NCBI RefSeq assembly: GCF_000001735.4
Contig: NC_003071.7
Span: 12,951,151 to 13,015,150, forward strand
Origin: Arabidopsis thaliana
Taxonomy: Eukaryota; Streptophyta; Magnoliopsida; Brassicales; Brassicaceae
Direction of reading: 5' to 3'
DNA length: 64,000 bases
The position numbers and the translations under genes are program-made. This document shows, piece after piece, positions 22,094 through 34,377 of the stretch. Each line of letters begins with the position of its first letter. The stretch's first letter is position 1. The notes beneath the pieces are model-generated. The model had not been told where the DNA came from. It made no database searches and saw only the letters and a list, made by a program, of their open reading frames with translations.

Positions 22094-23877
22094 ATGGCGA
22101 TAAGAATCACTTTCACTTACTCCACCCATGTTGCTCGGAATCTCGTCGGGACCCGTGTTGGTCCCGGTGGTTACTGCTTTGAATCCTTGGTTCGTCCTAG
22201 ATTCTTCTCCCACAAGCGTGATTTCGATAGATCTCCTCGGAATCGACCTGCATCGATGTATGGTAGCATCGCGAGGGAGCTCATCGGAGAAGGAAGTCAA
22301 AGCCCGCTTGTGATGGGTTTGATCTCGATATTGAAGTCAACGACGGGTCATGAGTCGTCAACGATGAATGTTCTGGGGGTTTCATCTTTCAAGGCTTCTT
22401 CTATTATTCCGTTTCTTCAAGGGTCGAAATGGATTAAGAATCCACCGGTGATTGATGACGTGGATAAAGGAGGAACAGTTTGTGATGATGATGATGATAA
22501 GGAATCGAGGAATGGAGGAAGTGGATGGGTTAATAAGCTTTTGAGTGTTTGTTCTGAGGATGCTAAGGCTGCTTTCACGGCGGTTACTGTTTCTATCCTT
22601 TTTAGATCAGCTCTTGCGGAGCCAAAGTCGATTCCTTCAACGTCTATGTACCCTACCTTGGACAAGGGTGATCGCGTTATGGCGGAGAAGGTATGAATTC
22701 TGAGTCTGTTCATGTATAATTGTAATCATAAAACATAGCTGATGATGGATGGTGACTTTTTCTACACGGTTCTGGAATTAGTTCTTGCATGTTTTAGGAT
22801 GGAGATAGTTGTATGATACTCTTATGTGATTGAATGTGAAGGTTTTTCTATAGGTGATTGCTAGACTTCACCTTGAGCTTTGTTTAGTTGCTTGATGTAG
22901 GTTTGTGAATGAGGCTGTTTTAGTCTCTTTATGACTAAACTGACCGTTTGTGTGCCTTGGTGTTGGTCAGGTCTCATACTTTTTCAGGAAGCCAGAGGTT
23001 TCAGATATAGTAATCTTCAAGGCTCCTCCAATTTTGCTGGTAAGTCACAGTTCATTGTTCTTGTTATTCAGATGTATCAACTTTTGTAAACTAAAGAATT
23101 TGATGATATTCTCCCTTTGAATTGCAGGAATATCCGGAATATGGCTACAGTTCCAATGATGTATTCATAAAAAGGATAGTGGCAAGTGAAGGTGACTGGG
23201 TTGAAGTAAGCCCTTATATCCAATCCACTTGTTGATTGATCCTTTTCACCCATTGAAGTCTTTTTTTCACCTCGGTCGGTATTATTTGTGTAGAGGCTTT
23301 CTCGGACTACAAGTTTTTTTTTTCAGAAATGGACCTAACCCCTTTTTCTGTTTTTTTAATCAAATTTTTGTCTAACCTGTAGATGATGTACCATGCAGGT
23401 TCGTGATGGGAAGCTCTTTGTGAATGACATTGTGCAAGAAGAAGATTTTGTCTTAGAACCAATGTCATATGAAATGGAACCAATGGTGAGCAACTTTTAC
23501 TTACCACTTGTTCATCCTTGTTGAGTATCAGATTGTTAACAATGTTTGCTTTTCATGTTTATTTGCAGTTTGTCCCCAAAGGTTATGTCTTTGTCCTTGG
23601 TGATAACCGCAACAAAAGCTTTGACTCTCATAACTGGTAAACTCTATGATCGATTATGAGCATTCTTTTAATGTCTTTAATAGTTGGCAATTGTGTTGAT
23701 TAATGGTAATGTGCGTCCCCATTGATGATTGATTATGGTGAATGTGCATGCAGGGGTCCACTTCCAATAGAGAACATCGTTGGAAGATCTGTGTTCCGGT
23801 ACTGGCCACCGAGCAAAGTATCAGACACCATATACCACGACCAAGCTATCACAAGGGGACCTGTTGCAGTTTCATGA
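22094..23877 (+). CDS. PLSP2B: Thylakoidal processing peptidase / plastidic type I signal peptidase 2B
   Basis: Membrane serine protease that removes lumen-targeting signals. Six exons (22094-22690, 22971-23039, 23128-23205, 23399-23485, 23569-23636, 23754-23877) encode 340 aa. The first ~180 residues are transit peptide and a variable region with an acidic run (DDDDDKE). Then come the family boxes: PSTSMYPTL with the nucleophile Ser, VFIKRIVASEGDWVEV with the general-base Lys, and GDNRNKSFDSHNWGP. A hydrophobic segment before the Ser (AFTAVTVSILF) is the likely membrane anchor. The frame is open upstream of 22094 but without an in-frame ATG. The catalytic Ser/Lys dyad is intact. Which plastid substrates it handles cannot be told from sequence. 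Confidence 0.95.
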
Positions 23878-24797
23878 CAAAAGAAAGTTGGATTTTTCTT
23901 AGGATTAAAGCACAAGATTGTGCAAAACCAGTCTGGTCAGAATTGGGTAGACTTGGAATTGAAACTCAAAACCGTTATGATATCTGCAGATACATACTGT
24001 ATCATCGTTATGGATCGCATCTGGTTCTTAGCTGATGGTCGGGAAGCCGGAGATGTTACGTGTACAAAAGGAATGGAAGATGCAAAGAAAAGGAAACGAT
24101 TTACTGTGATTGTTATGTGTGAAAACCCTGGACAAGATACTGTAGTAAAGCCATAAAGGCAACTGTTAAACAAAAGTGTGATTTTTTGTTGTTATGAGTT
24201 TGTACTATAGAATCGTGTAAAACCTCCTTTGTGTTGTTGTATGTAAATTGGGATATTGTTATATTCATGTTTTGGCTACTCAATTATTTTCACTGGGCAT
24301 TAATCCAGTGGTTATTATTATAACTAGACCGATGGTGTCTATGTATGACTATATTTTCTAAGTATATAGAGTGACCGTTTCTTTGTCAACCATTCAAATT
24401 CTTAACCAGAGAAATATATCTTCTTGAGGTGGTGGTGGGTTTGTCTCACCCACTCACCATCATCGACCATTTTGTATTGGAGTGGCTACTTTTACAAATG
24501 GAGATGCCTAGCGAATCAAATGTTCCGTTATGCAATCGTGAGCTTCTCATTTTAACTCGAACACTCTCCACTAAAACTAGTCCAATGCATGTTAAGTTAG
24601 TAGACCGTGGTTTTTATAGCCGAGATGCTTAATATGATTAATCAAAAAGAAGAAAGTTTTTAGGCAGACAAAACTTTAAAAAATTAATTGACGAGGAAAA
24701 AAAAAGAAGAGCTCAGAGGTGTGGCATACATCAACTGATAGTTCAGAAGAATGCAATGGACCCAACCAATGCTGAAGCCTATATCATCATAGCTCAA

Positions 24798-24868
24798 TGC
24801 ACCAGCCGGGAATCGAACCCGGGTCTGTACCGTGGCAGGGTACTATTCTACCACTAGACCACTGGTGC
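24798..24868 (-). tRNA. tRNA-Gly (GCC)
   Basis: A 71-base cloverleaf on the minus strand: acceptor GCACCAG pairs with CTGGTGC plus discriminator A; the D arm carries the A box (TGGTCTAGTGG); the anticodon GCC is at 24836-24834; the T arm GGGTTCGATTCCC is the B box. No intron and no encoded CCA. The nearest run of four or more T on the minus strand lies about 90 bases beyond the 3' end. Other parts of 23878-25298 hold the PLSP2B 3' UTR (to about 24260) and no other gene. Confidence 0.97.
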
Positions 24869-25298
24869 TTTTTTGATTAAACACGACTAAATATATTAAT
24901 ATAGATATTATAAAGTATCATGTAAAAACAACACAATCTTTTGTAGTTTGTACCAACTACGAAGTAGTAAAAAGTCATTACAGAAGTAATTGTTGCTCAT
25001 ATTTCTTAGGTATATAAAGTAGAATAAACCATGCTACAAAAGTAGTAAAATTCACTTTTGTTTTCGTATTTTCCTTAATCGTAGCCACGAAAAGGCCTTC
25101 TGGATACAAACCTATAAAAGCCAAAATTGGTAATATGTATATGAAATGGATCAACAAAAAGCTGTTCCTCCTCTAATCCTCTCCCCCCTTCCTTTGAAAG
25201 GGAAGCTGTAGATTCTCTCTAAGAGAGATATCAAAGTTGACAAACGGAAACCTATGAAATCTGATACTACAACAGATTTCAGATATCGAGCTCCAGCT

Positions 25299-27339
25299 CT
25301 ACGCTTGAAAATCTTTGTTTGAATTCCATACAGGATCCTGCTTTTGCACTCCATTGTCTGATATCAATCCGCTCCCGTTTTCCGCACTAACTAGCGGATC
25401 TTTCTCGTTTTCATCCATCTGAGACAAGACACATTCACAACATCAATTCTCAACTCTTGTTTTCTCGTTACGCATATAATGAAATGAAGTTGAGTCACAT
25501 TGTGCCAAAAGGGAAGGTGAAACTATTTACCTGAGGCAATTGAGTTGATGTTTCTGTGGCCTTCTGTTGGGTTTCGAGTGTGCAGTAATAGGAATAAAGC
25601 ACCATTCCAATCACGGCGACAAGAATACCAAGAATGTTGCGCCAGCTGAATGCGTCTTTCAGCAAAAGATACCCAAATGCTAACACTAAGCATGTTTTTA
25701 GATGTCCTAGAACCTGATAAGTGACAGGAGATGTCTTTCCAATGACGAGAAACGTGCTGAAGTTTACTGAAACAGATATGAGGCAGGACAAGACGATGAA
25801 GAACTGCATTCAAACAAGGTGTGTTTGTAAATATGTAGAAGCAATAATGAAGACCATTCCACATATATTGCTTCATTCTCACCACAACTTGAGACGTGTA
25901 TTTGAAAGCAAACACGTTCTGGTTGGTTAAGAGACCATCTAAAAATGGGCCAGTAACAAAAAGTGTGATTGCTTGATATGGGCAAGACTGATACAGAAGT
26001 TGGGTGGATGAAACCTTATATTTCTTCTGGATCGTATTGGTCATCTGTATATAACTGGTTAAGATAACAGCAACGACTCCAACAAAGACTACTATTTAGC
26101 TGAACCACTGGCTAATAGAAGACATATGGAAAGGGGAAAGAGAATATAAGCATAGGATACAATTTGGGCAACACAAGTTGTGATAACAGCCAGTAGCGAC
26201 AAGACAGAACCCAGCATATTAAGCTGGAGATCTGTTACGGTTGCAATTCCAACACCAAGGAGAAGGATGACTAATGAAAACTGGATTTTTCGACTGCAAA
26301 TGAAATAAAATGGATCATTAGGCCTTTGACCTGAAAATCGTTTGACAAACTAATGGAAGTATGGAACCAAGAAACTTTGGGAAGAAGAATTACTCACTCA
26401 AAGGGAAAAGGGATAAAGGATACATAAGAAAGTTTCTAAGTTGCTCAACCATTCCACAGTAAACCAAAATAAACTATTGGAAGACAGACGTACTACTTCG
26501 ACGTTAGGCCAATATCAATTTCTAAACCAATCCTAATACAGCTATCTCCAAGAGTACCAACATCATACATGTAATGGAAAAAAGACATATTACTTAGACA
26601 ATATCAGTGCTAACCTGAACATCTTTCTGAAGAAGATGGTCTCTAAGACAACAGTACAGGGGATGATTGCAAGTTTTGTCATCTGATATCAAGGGAAGAG
26701 AAGACATGTATACAAGAACGAGGTTAAGAACACGATATCACATTCAACAGCAGCTAGAACGACAAAAAAGAAATAAGGGTTGTACCTGGTAAAAACCAAC
26801 AGAATTAAAACCCAAGCTGAGATTTAATAATCCAATGGATATACCATTTAATACACCAAATCCCAGGACAGCTCGTGGATCAAAAGGCTTGTGCTCAAAA
26901 AACTTCATCCATAATGCCACATGAAGTGAACAAAATGTCACCAAAAGATGCCAGCTTGTCAAAGTAGTTGCTGTAAGTTCAATATAAAGTAATAAATGAT
27001 TACACACAGATAGACTATGAGATTCCATGCATAAACTGTTATCATGAATGGAGTTCACCCATGGTAAAGAAGAACTAAAGTAGAGATTCAATCAATAAAG
27101 AAGCAAAAAGTTTCCTTATTTCTGGGACACACAAACAAAAAGTATGATTCAAAGCCACTAGATACCTCGAATAGTTTCCTGTGGAATCAAACCAGAATTA
27201 GTAGACACATAATCTTACCAAATGTGAAACCAAGGGTGCTAATAAGGGCCTTGTTACAGATCACGATCGAAACAGAGGACACAACGGATAAACTCAAAGC
27301 GCCGATTGTTCCAAGCTGGAACTTCTGGGCATCGCTCAT
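25299..27339 (-). CDS. UXT2: UDP-xylose transporter 2 (nucleotide-sugar antiporter)
   Basis: Multi-pass Golgi/ER membrane antiporter of the DMT/TPT superfamily that brings UDP-xylose into the lumen for wall polysaccharide synthesis. Seven exons (27219-27339, 26786-26970, 26615-26682, 26161-26293, 25883-26044, 25531-25803, 25299-25418) splice to 353 aa. It starts MSDAQKFQLGTIGALSLS. About ten hydrophobic helices can be seen; TSWHLLVTFCSLHVALWMKF and GHLKTCLVLAFGYLLLKD are typical of the family. A soluble C-terminal tail of about 50 residues is polar and acidic (DENEKDPLV). Assignment to the xylose transporter clade rests on recognising the protein; substrate cannot be read from motifs. Confidence 0.92.
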
Positions 27340-27957
27340 ATTTGCTCGCTTCTTCTATCACGATCTACGATGATCTAATAAAACCAACAATTACAGTATG
27401 GAGGAATCAAACTCACATCACATGCTTAGCCAATCAAAACCAAAAGTAACTGTAAGAGCAACGCGGAGAAGAAAAAAGGAACCTCATTTACGAAAATGCG
27501 AGAGAATTCAAAGCAGGAGAAGCTGAACTGCACCAATGGAAGATAATAACAACACGTCAAATTACAAGCAGAACAAGGATAGTGTAAAGTCGAAGAATCC
27601 TGAAGCAATAAACCCTAGATCTATCGATGAAGATAAAAAATAGTTTAACGGAGATTCAGGAGAAGAAAAGGAGAGAAAATGGAGAGAGAGACCTTGAGAG
27701 AATCAGACAAGTTCTAATGGAGGAGAAGAGAATCTGTGAATTTGGAAGAAGAAGCCTATTTTTGTAAATTCCAAGAGATTCACCATACGTCAAAATTGGG
27801 TCCTATATGTAATTAATATTATAACGGGGCTAAATGTAAATTTGAAAACATGGATGTATTTCATTTCTCAGGTGCAAATGTGGCATATATTGTCCATTGT
27901 GGTTTTCTTTTGAATTGAATAACCTTGATTTTTTGTGTAGTATTAAATATAATATTT

Positions 27958-28031
27958 AACTATAGCATTGGCTACACTTCTCGTTTTAAAATGATGACAA
28001 AAAAAGAAAAAAAAAAACTATAGCATTAGCT
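27958..28031 (+). repeat. Micro-insertion ending TGACAAAAAAA, with 16-bp direct repeats
   Basis: AACTATAGCATTGGCT at 27958-27973 recurs with one change at 28016-28031. The 42-base insert between ends GATGAC and an A-rich tail. Same tail type as the insertions at 8062, 21011 and 45912, here in plus orientation and with about 25 bases of extra body. Confidence 0.6.
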
Positions 28032-29638
28032 CTTTGAGCTTTTAATACAATCTCATAATAATAATAAAAAAACAATTATAACATAACTATGAGCAACAAA
28101 AAAAGAACATATAACATGTCATTTTAAATGGACAGTTGAGAAGTAGCTCATAATTGCTTAAAAGTTTAAAATAAAACTAAACTTTTTGCATGTGGTATTT
28201 AAGTTTTTTTCAAACACATAATTAGTTCAATTTAAGTGCCTCGTAGTTCAATCTAAGCTCATAATTTGTATAAAGAGATTATTGAAGAAGTTAAATCATA
28301 TATTAAAGGTGGCCACATTAATTATAATCTTATTCATTCGGATGAAATCGACACCTGAAAAACAAAATTAGTTTATCAAATTGAAAAATTGATGATGCAA
28401 AGTTATAAAGCAAAAACAAAGTAATGCACACTTACCTAATGTCGAAATCTAGGTTCCTTTAACTTTGATACGAAATCAAATTTTTTTCAAGAATACATAC
28501 TTACCTAAAGTAAAAGTAGACGGTTCTTTTGAAATTAGATTTTTCCGAAGAAACCGAAAGTATCTTTGTTTAGCCATTAAATCATGTAGTAACATATCTC
28601 TATCCTATCGGTAATGGATGAGGACCAAGAGCGAAGTACCATGTACAAAATTAGTTCAATAAACGTAAAACTTCAATCAATTAATAATCGATGAATTATT
28701 ATTTTTTATATATTAATAATTTTTTATGACATAAATGATATAAATCAATAAAATAATTTTAAGAAGTCATTTTTGAAAATTCTATGTAAACATATTATCT
28801 CATCATATCATAAATTAACAATTGTTAAACTTATTGCTATATATACAACTTAATATTTATAATATATAATAGTATTTTATATATGACATCATATATATAT
28901 ATATATTATATGTAAAAACTTTAGTGTAGTATGACTTAATATTGTTTGTTTTTCTTAAGTTAATATTAATTCTGGTAGAGTTCATTTCAAATATGCTTAC
29001 TACATGTAAAAAAGTTTATGTTGTTTTTTTATTCTAAACTTATTATTGTTTTTCTACTTGTAACTGTTTTAGAAATATATTGATTGTAAAGAAAAAATTG
29101 TTTTTTAGATATTATTTTTTTAATTACAAAATTAGTAAACCTCACTATAAATTAATAATTATTAAAATTATCGATAAATTAATATATTTATGAATATATA
29201 GAATTTTTCGTTTCTAATATTATTAATTTGTAGAGGTTTTATCGTAATTGTTTTTGGTAAAATGATTTAACCTCTTAATTAATCTCCTTATACCATTTAC
29301 AAGTCTACTTCATGCAGTTTTCAACAACTGTCATAATTTGTGTTTAACAATATTATAAGAAACAACTTTTAAAAAAATTAAACCAACTAGGCATTTGGTT
29401 GAAAACAATTACAAAAAAAAAAATCAACTCAACTGTTTCATCACCAAGCACAAAGCTCCATTTGCCTTCTACAACAAAACCTAGATTAATGGAGACATAC
29501 TATAAACCCCAAACTCAACACGATACCATAAAAATACAAAAACAAAAACAAAAAACAAAAGATGGGACATTGTCGCTGTTTAGAACCAGAAACTTATTTT
29601 TCCTACAACTATGACAGAATCAAACACAAAACTGTACT

Positions 29639-29640
<2 letters not shown>

Positions 29641-29663
<23 letters not shown>
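29641..29663. repeat. (CT)n microsatellite
   Basis: Eleven CT units about 90 bases beyond the VAL1 stop codon, probably in or near the VAL1 3' UTR, where they would read as GA repeats. Confidence 0.85.
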
Positions 29664-29670
<7 letters not shown>

Positions 29671-29753
29671 CTTCTTCTCCTACTCTTGGTCTCAGCATAT
29701 TAATAAAACTGGCTATGACTTTGGCTTTTACCCTTTCCCTTTTTCCTTCCATA

Positions 29754-32700
29754 TCAGCTTGAAACTCTCGGCTCTTCACGAACATTCTTACCCTCTCCTT
29801 CTAACTCTGTAACTCCTAAAACATCACTGGCGTCTTGAGCCACCACGCCCGAACACTGTCCTATTGCTCTTTTTCGACTCTCTTCTTTCTCCACCGCAAC
29901 AGCTTCAACATCTTCTTTATTGTATGGATCACTGTTCAGGTCTATTCTCGCTGTGTTCACTTCCTTCTCCTCCTTACTCTTATCAGACTCAGCCAGTTCC
30001 ATGTCCTTCTTCTTCTTATCTTCTGCTGCTGTTACATCGCGCTCCAACTGCTTCTTCTTCCTCCTCATCATAAGCGTCTTGAACCTTCTCTTCACGGTGC
30101 TACACACAGTGCAGCCACATGTAGGCTTGTGCCTACCTTTCCCACTTGGTGGCTGAATGCACACGATGCAAGAGCATCCAGCCCTGTGCCTTGGATGTCT
30201 GGTCGTGGTCGCTACCTCTGGCTCGCCTATTGTGTCTCCTAAGACTGCTGCACTCGCCAGTGCGTCCAAACCACACGGTTCTTGCTGACTTTTTGCTGCC
30301 TGGCTTTCCCCAGTTCTTCTCTTCTTGTGCTCTATATATATATGCATACAGTTAGTGTCTTGAGATTCTCAATAAGCTGAGATTATGAAAAGTAAGCTGC
30401 GTTCAGAAACAAATTTGCAGGATACCAAGCAAACAATCCATATTTTGATAAAATTCTAACATAAGGAAGGCGCAACATGCACAAATAACAGATACATATC
30501 CTGAATGTTTTATATGAACGCCAAACCATAAATTGCTCAGAAGTCACAACTACTTGGAAGCAGTCTAGATAATGAGAAAGAACCATGAGAGGCCAGGAAA
30601 TAAAAGATTTCATACCTCTTCCTACTTTAAGAACATTCTCAAGTTCCTTCAGACTCTCCTCCGGTGCAGAACATGAACACCTATCAATGAATATATTATT
30701 AATTACAGTGACAGGACACTAGGGAGAAAAAAAAAAACTCTAAATGATCTTCGATTTAAGCGATCATGAGATTAAAGAAAAGACTTGTGAAAGTTCTTAC
30801 CTACTCACATCCCAAACATTGTCTATACATGTCCATTTAAAGGAAAGAAGAGCATCTACAGGTAACCTTCTCCATTTAGAGCAGTCGTCGCAAGTTGCCC
30901 ATCGTTCCTGTTCACTGGACCACAAAGAAATTTGTTAGTAAATCATTTGCAAGTATGGAAGTAAACTATAGGAGAAGATACGTTGCCATTCATTTTATTT
31001 TTTTACTTGAGAAGTGAAAGAAATAACTAACCCTGAAGGTTTTGTAGTGACTATAGTCCTCTTTCCAAAGACAGGAGGTTCCTGTGTATAACATTAACAT
31101 GAACTATGACTTAACCAAGGATCAAGTTAAGGGTTAATCAAATGGTTGTAAAAAACAACATGATCTACCACGTACGTCATATTCTTCAATTTCTTGCTCC
31201 TCAATGACAACGATGGTAGGCTTTACACTAGGAGAGGGACGAAGCAAGTCCTGAGCTTCTTCCCAAGTGAGTCTCAGCTCCATAGATTCTTCACTATGCA
31301 AAAGAAGTCTCTTATTTTTTGCACCAATGGTTCGAGTTCTCTTCTTCTCTTTAACTCGTGTAGGATCATCACCTATCCTGCCCCCGTTAGTCTCACTGTT
31401 CAAATTCTCAGGCATACCATTCAACTCTTTCGGTATTAGTGAAATACACGAGGAACCATTTATGGAGGGTGGGTTTTCTGTTACACCAGACGATGATGTG
31501 TCCTCAGTTGATGTTCCGTTGGTGAGCCCACAACCCTATTTATAAATATTGTAACCGGATAAGAATGGAGCTAAGCAGAAAATAAAAACCAGCACATTCC
31601 TACAGAAACCAGTTCATAGAAACCCCAACCTGCATGTCTCCAGCATTAGCTGCCTTCCTGGAACCCATGATTAGTTTTCCGCCAGGATCAACCCGACTGA
31701 AAGTTACTGTAGAGGTGAAAAACACAGAAAACCAACAATAGTTTTAGAAAATGGTTCATGAAAATTTGATGTTAAAACCAGCAAATGCTTGAAGCTTTAG
31801 CTAAGACATGAACTATATTAAAAGTACCTGTATCACCAGCCTGTAGCATCATGGACTGTATGCATGGAGTGACACCTTCTAAAACATACATTCTACTATT
31901 GTTATTGGGCCAATATCTGAACTGGAACGTCCACTCCCTACCCCTCACATCTTGGATTTTCAAAGGAATGCCTTCGGATTGACTAATCGGAGGAAAATAT
32001 GCCTATATACCAATGCAGACATCAGTCATAACTCTACAAAATATTTCAAGGACAAGAAAAGACATCACCATAGGAATGGGAAATTTACCTCTGCACAGGC
32101 TTTTGGAAGAACTAGACGACCAATGCGACCAGCATCACTGGCACTAAGAGTTTTCTCAAAGAGAGGTACAATGTTCAAATTCAAACTAGAATTTGTTAAG
32201 ATAAACAATGAGTCACCAGAAGTCTGTCCAGAATAAAATATTTGGCAAAAGTACTAGAAGCAAATAAAGGATACTTTCCAGAGATCTGCTGAACCTCTTT
32301 ATCCGTATATTTTGGCCAATACCGCGGAAGCAAGTGGCCTCTCCCTCGCCCTTCGACAGGAGGCCTTCCAATCCGCGCCTGAGCGGATTTACTAGCCACA
32401 GGAGGAGTTGAAATAGCAGGTCTTGATGGCTTTTGCAGTATATTAGAAGCAGAGCAATGGACCATGTTGGACTGAGAAGGACTGATGTGTTTCATTCCCT
32501 CGACAGCCTCGGTTGCAAAAGATGGGCTAAACGGATTCACAGCCAAACCCATATTTAAAGATGGCTGTAAAGGTGATGATTCATGCATTTCCCCAGCAGC
32601 ATCCAGCCTATGCCCGGTGGTTGTACTTTCTGGACTCATTAGCTTACCAAACCCACGGTGAGGCATGAACTCTTCCCTTTTATCTCCGCCCATGACTAGT

Positions 32701-33574
32701 GGCTGAGAAAAGAGATCGCCTTCGTTTCTTCCTCCGCTTTCGCCATTTACATGTTGCCTATCAGCTAACGTTTTCATTGGCAATCTGCTAAAAACACCTG
32801 GATTCTCACCCCTTGTGTTCTGAAAAACGTGAAGACAGAATCCTTACAACAACAACTTACATATAATATACTCGAATACGCTGAACCGAGTCTAGTAAAA
32901 ACTCACCAAATTGAGTTGATGGCAGCAAGCACATGTACTACAACCAACACCACCATAGTCCATTAACTCAATCGTTACCTTAGAAGCAATGCATCCACAA
33001 TGTAGTCTCTGTCATCACAGAATCTCAATCAGAACAACAAAACATCACCACTAAACTCTATATATAGAAAAAACAAACATATTCACACAGTTTCAAAAAA
33101 CGCACCTTGCTACACAAATAGCATTCCCTCCAACCAGATTGGTCCTTATGAAATTGTTCACAGAATAGAGAACTCTCATACGCAGATCTATAACAAAATC
33201 ATTACAACCAAAGTCTCAATTTTTTTCCTTTTATGTACCAAAGTCACATATTTTTTCCCTATTTATAGATTAAAAGAGTCAAGATTCGCACTAAGAAACC
33301 ATATACGTAGTCAAAAAAACAGAACATGAACAAACTAAGAGCTAAACAGAGAATCAAGAAGAGGGTCACGAAAAGATCGAGACTTTAGTCAAAAATCAAA
33401 CGAAATTTGGAGTTTAGAATAGGAAATTAGAGAGATTGAGAAATACCCGCAACGATAACAGAGATCAGCGAGAAGACCAGATCGAAGAGGCCAACCTTTC
33501 TTCCATTCAACAGTAGAAGTCGTACCACATGAAGCGTTCATGCACATCTTTGACCCCATTTTGACTTCAAACAT
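29754..33574 (-). CDS. VAL1: B3-domain repressor VAL1/HSI2 (twelve exons)
   Basis: Silences embryonic (LEC2/ABI3/FUS3 network) and FLC genes by binding RY motifs and recruiting Polycomb and deacetylases. Exons: 33447-33574, 33106-33187, 32907-33008, 32275-32819, 32089-32185, 31828-32002, 31630-31706, 31176-31535, 31032-31081, 30801-30914, 30616-30680, 29754-30331; total 790 aa. Domains in order: PHD-like Cys/His zinc region (1-104); B3 (about 294-395, from [20 protein letters not shown] to [10 protein letters not shown]); CW zinc finger (about 537-590, [15 protein letters not shown]); a second Cys-rich block ([23 protein letters not shown]); EAR repression motif IDLNSD at about 728. The start [11 protein letters not shown] is preceded in frame by another ATG 17 codons upstream, which I did not choose because the family begins here. 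Confidence 0.96.
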
Positions 33575-33704
33575 CACAAACTCCAAACCCCAATTCCAAA
33601 ATCTTAAAACCCTAACACCACACAAAGAGCTAGAACAACGAATCGGATACGAAATCGACGTGAATTGATGAAATTGAAGGATTGAGGAAGAGACTAGTCA
33701 TGAA

Positions 33705-34377
33705 CATGCATCGACGTTGGTCAAAATCAAAGGTTCGTGTGTAGAGAGATCAGAGGATTGGTGAAGGACCGGCGGGGGAAGAGAAAGAGAAGATTTTGAC
33801 GGCGAATTGAAGAAAGAAAGAGGACTGTAACGGCGAAGAAGAAGGCAACGAGGTTTTTTTTTTTTGGGTGAATTTTTTTTTTTGTTTCAATTTAATTTAT
33901 CGATGTGAAAAATTAAAACTTTTATGGGTGAGATAGAGAGAGAAAGAGGGAGAGAGCATGCAAGTGAACGAAACGCATAAAATGCATGCACGACACTTGA
34001 AGACACACACAAAACTCGAAAAGTAAGAAAACTCGCAGAGATTTAGAACAGACACAAAGTGAAAGACTTTGGTTTTTTTTTGACTTTGTTAAGATATGTT
34101 TTTTTGGTATATAATATATATAGAAATGAAATTTAGGGTTGGTAGGAATCATATATTTTGGAAAAAAAATAGTATGGTGACGTAATTTTAATATTTGGTT
34201 ATATGTATTCAACTAATTTATAGGTATTTTCCTTTCTACAGTTGGGGTATTATTTATATAAGGAAATATTGATTATTTCATCAAGAAAAGAAAGAATTAT
34301 TCAATAGAAACATATATGTTTCTTTTTGCAAATCATAAATATATAGAGTGCATGCATGACACTAACACACACATGCA
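33705..34377. promoter_or_regulatory. RY-motif cluster upstream of VAL1
   Basis: CATGCA or TGCATG occurs at 33705-33710, 33957-33962, 33983-33990 (overlapping pair), 34349-34358 (overlapping trio) and 34372-34377, that is 130-800 bases upstream of the VAL1 ATG, with more at 35084-35089 and 35155-35160. RY is the sequence recognised by VAL1's own B3 domain and by LEC2/FUS3/ABI3. The first lies in the leader or proximal promoter. Motifs are seen; occupancy is inferred. Confidence 0.5.

Larger units (their letters stand above)
27340..29753. other. Intergenic region UXT2/VAL1
   Basis: The first 400 bases are the UXT2 leader and promoter; a leader intron is possible. From 27780 the DNA is very AT-rich with AT microsatellites (about 28890-28910). 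Two diverged copies of a ~69-base word containing CTTACCTAA and a GGTTC(C/T)TTT core start near 28427 and 28496. The last ~150 bases should be the VAL1 3' UTR. No gene is seen. Confidence 0.5.

Noticed and set aside
22714-23600. Small frames between PLSP2B exons, such as 23307-23507 (-)
   Set aside because: They overlap introns and exons of a well-supported gene and show no family resemblance.
29835-30355. Several overlapping plus-strand open frames opposite VAL1 exon 12
   Set aside because: Antisense to a clear VAL1 exon with intact domain sequence; no start context, splice sites or homology.
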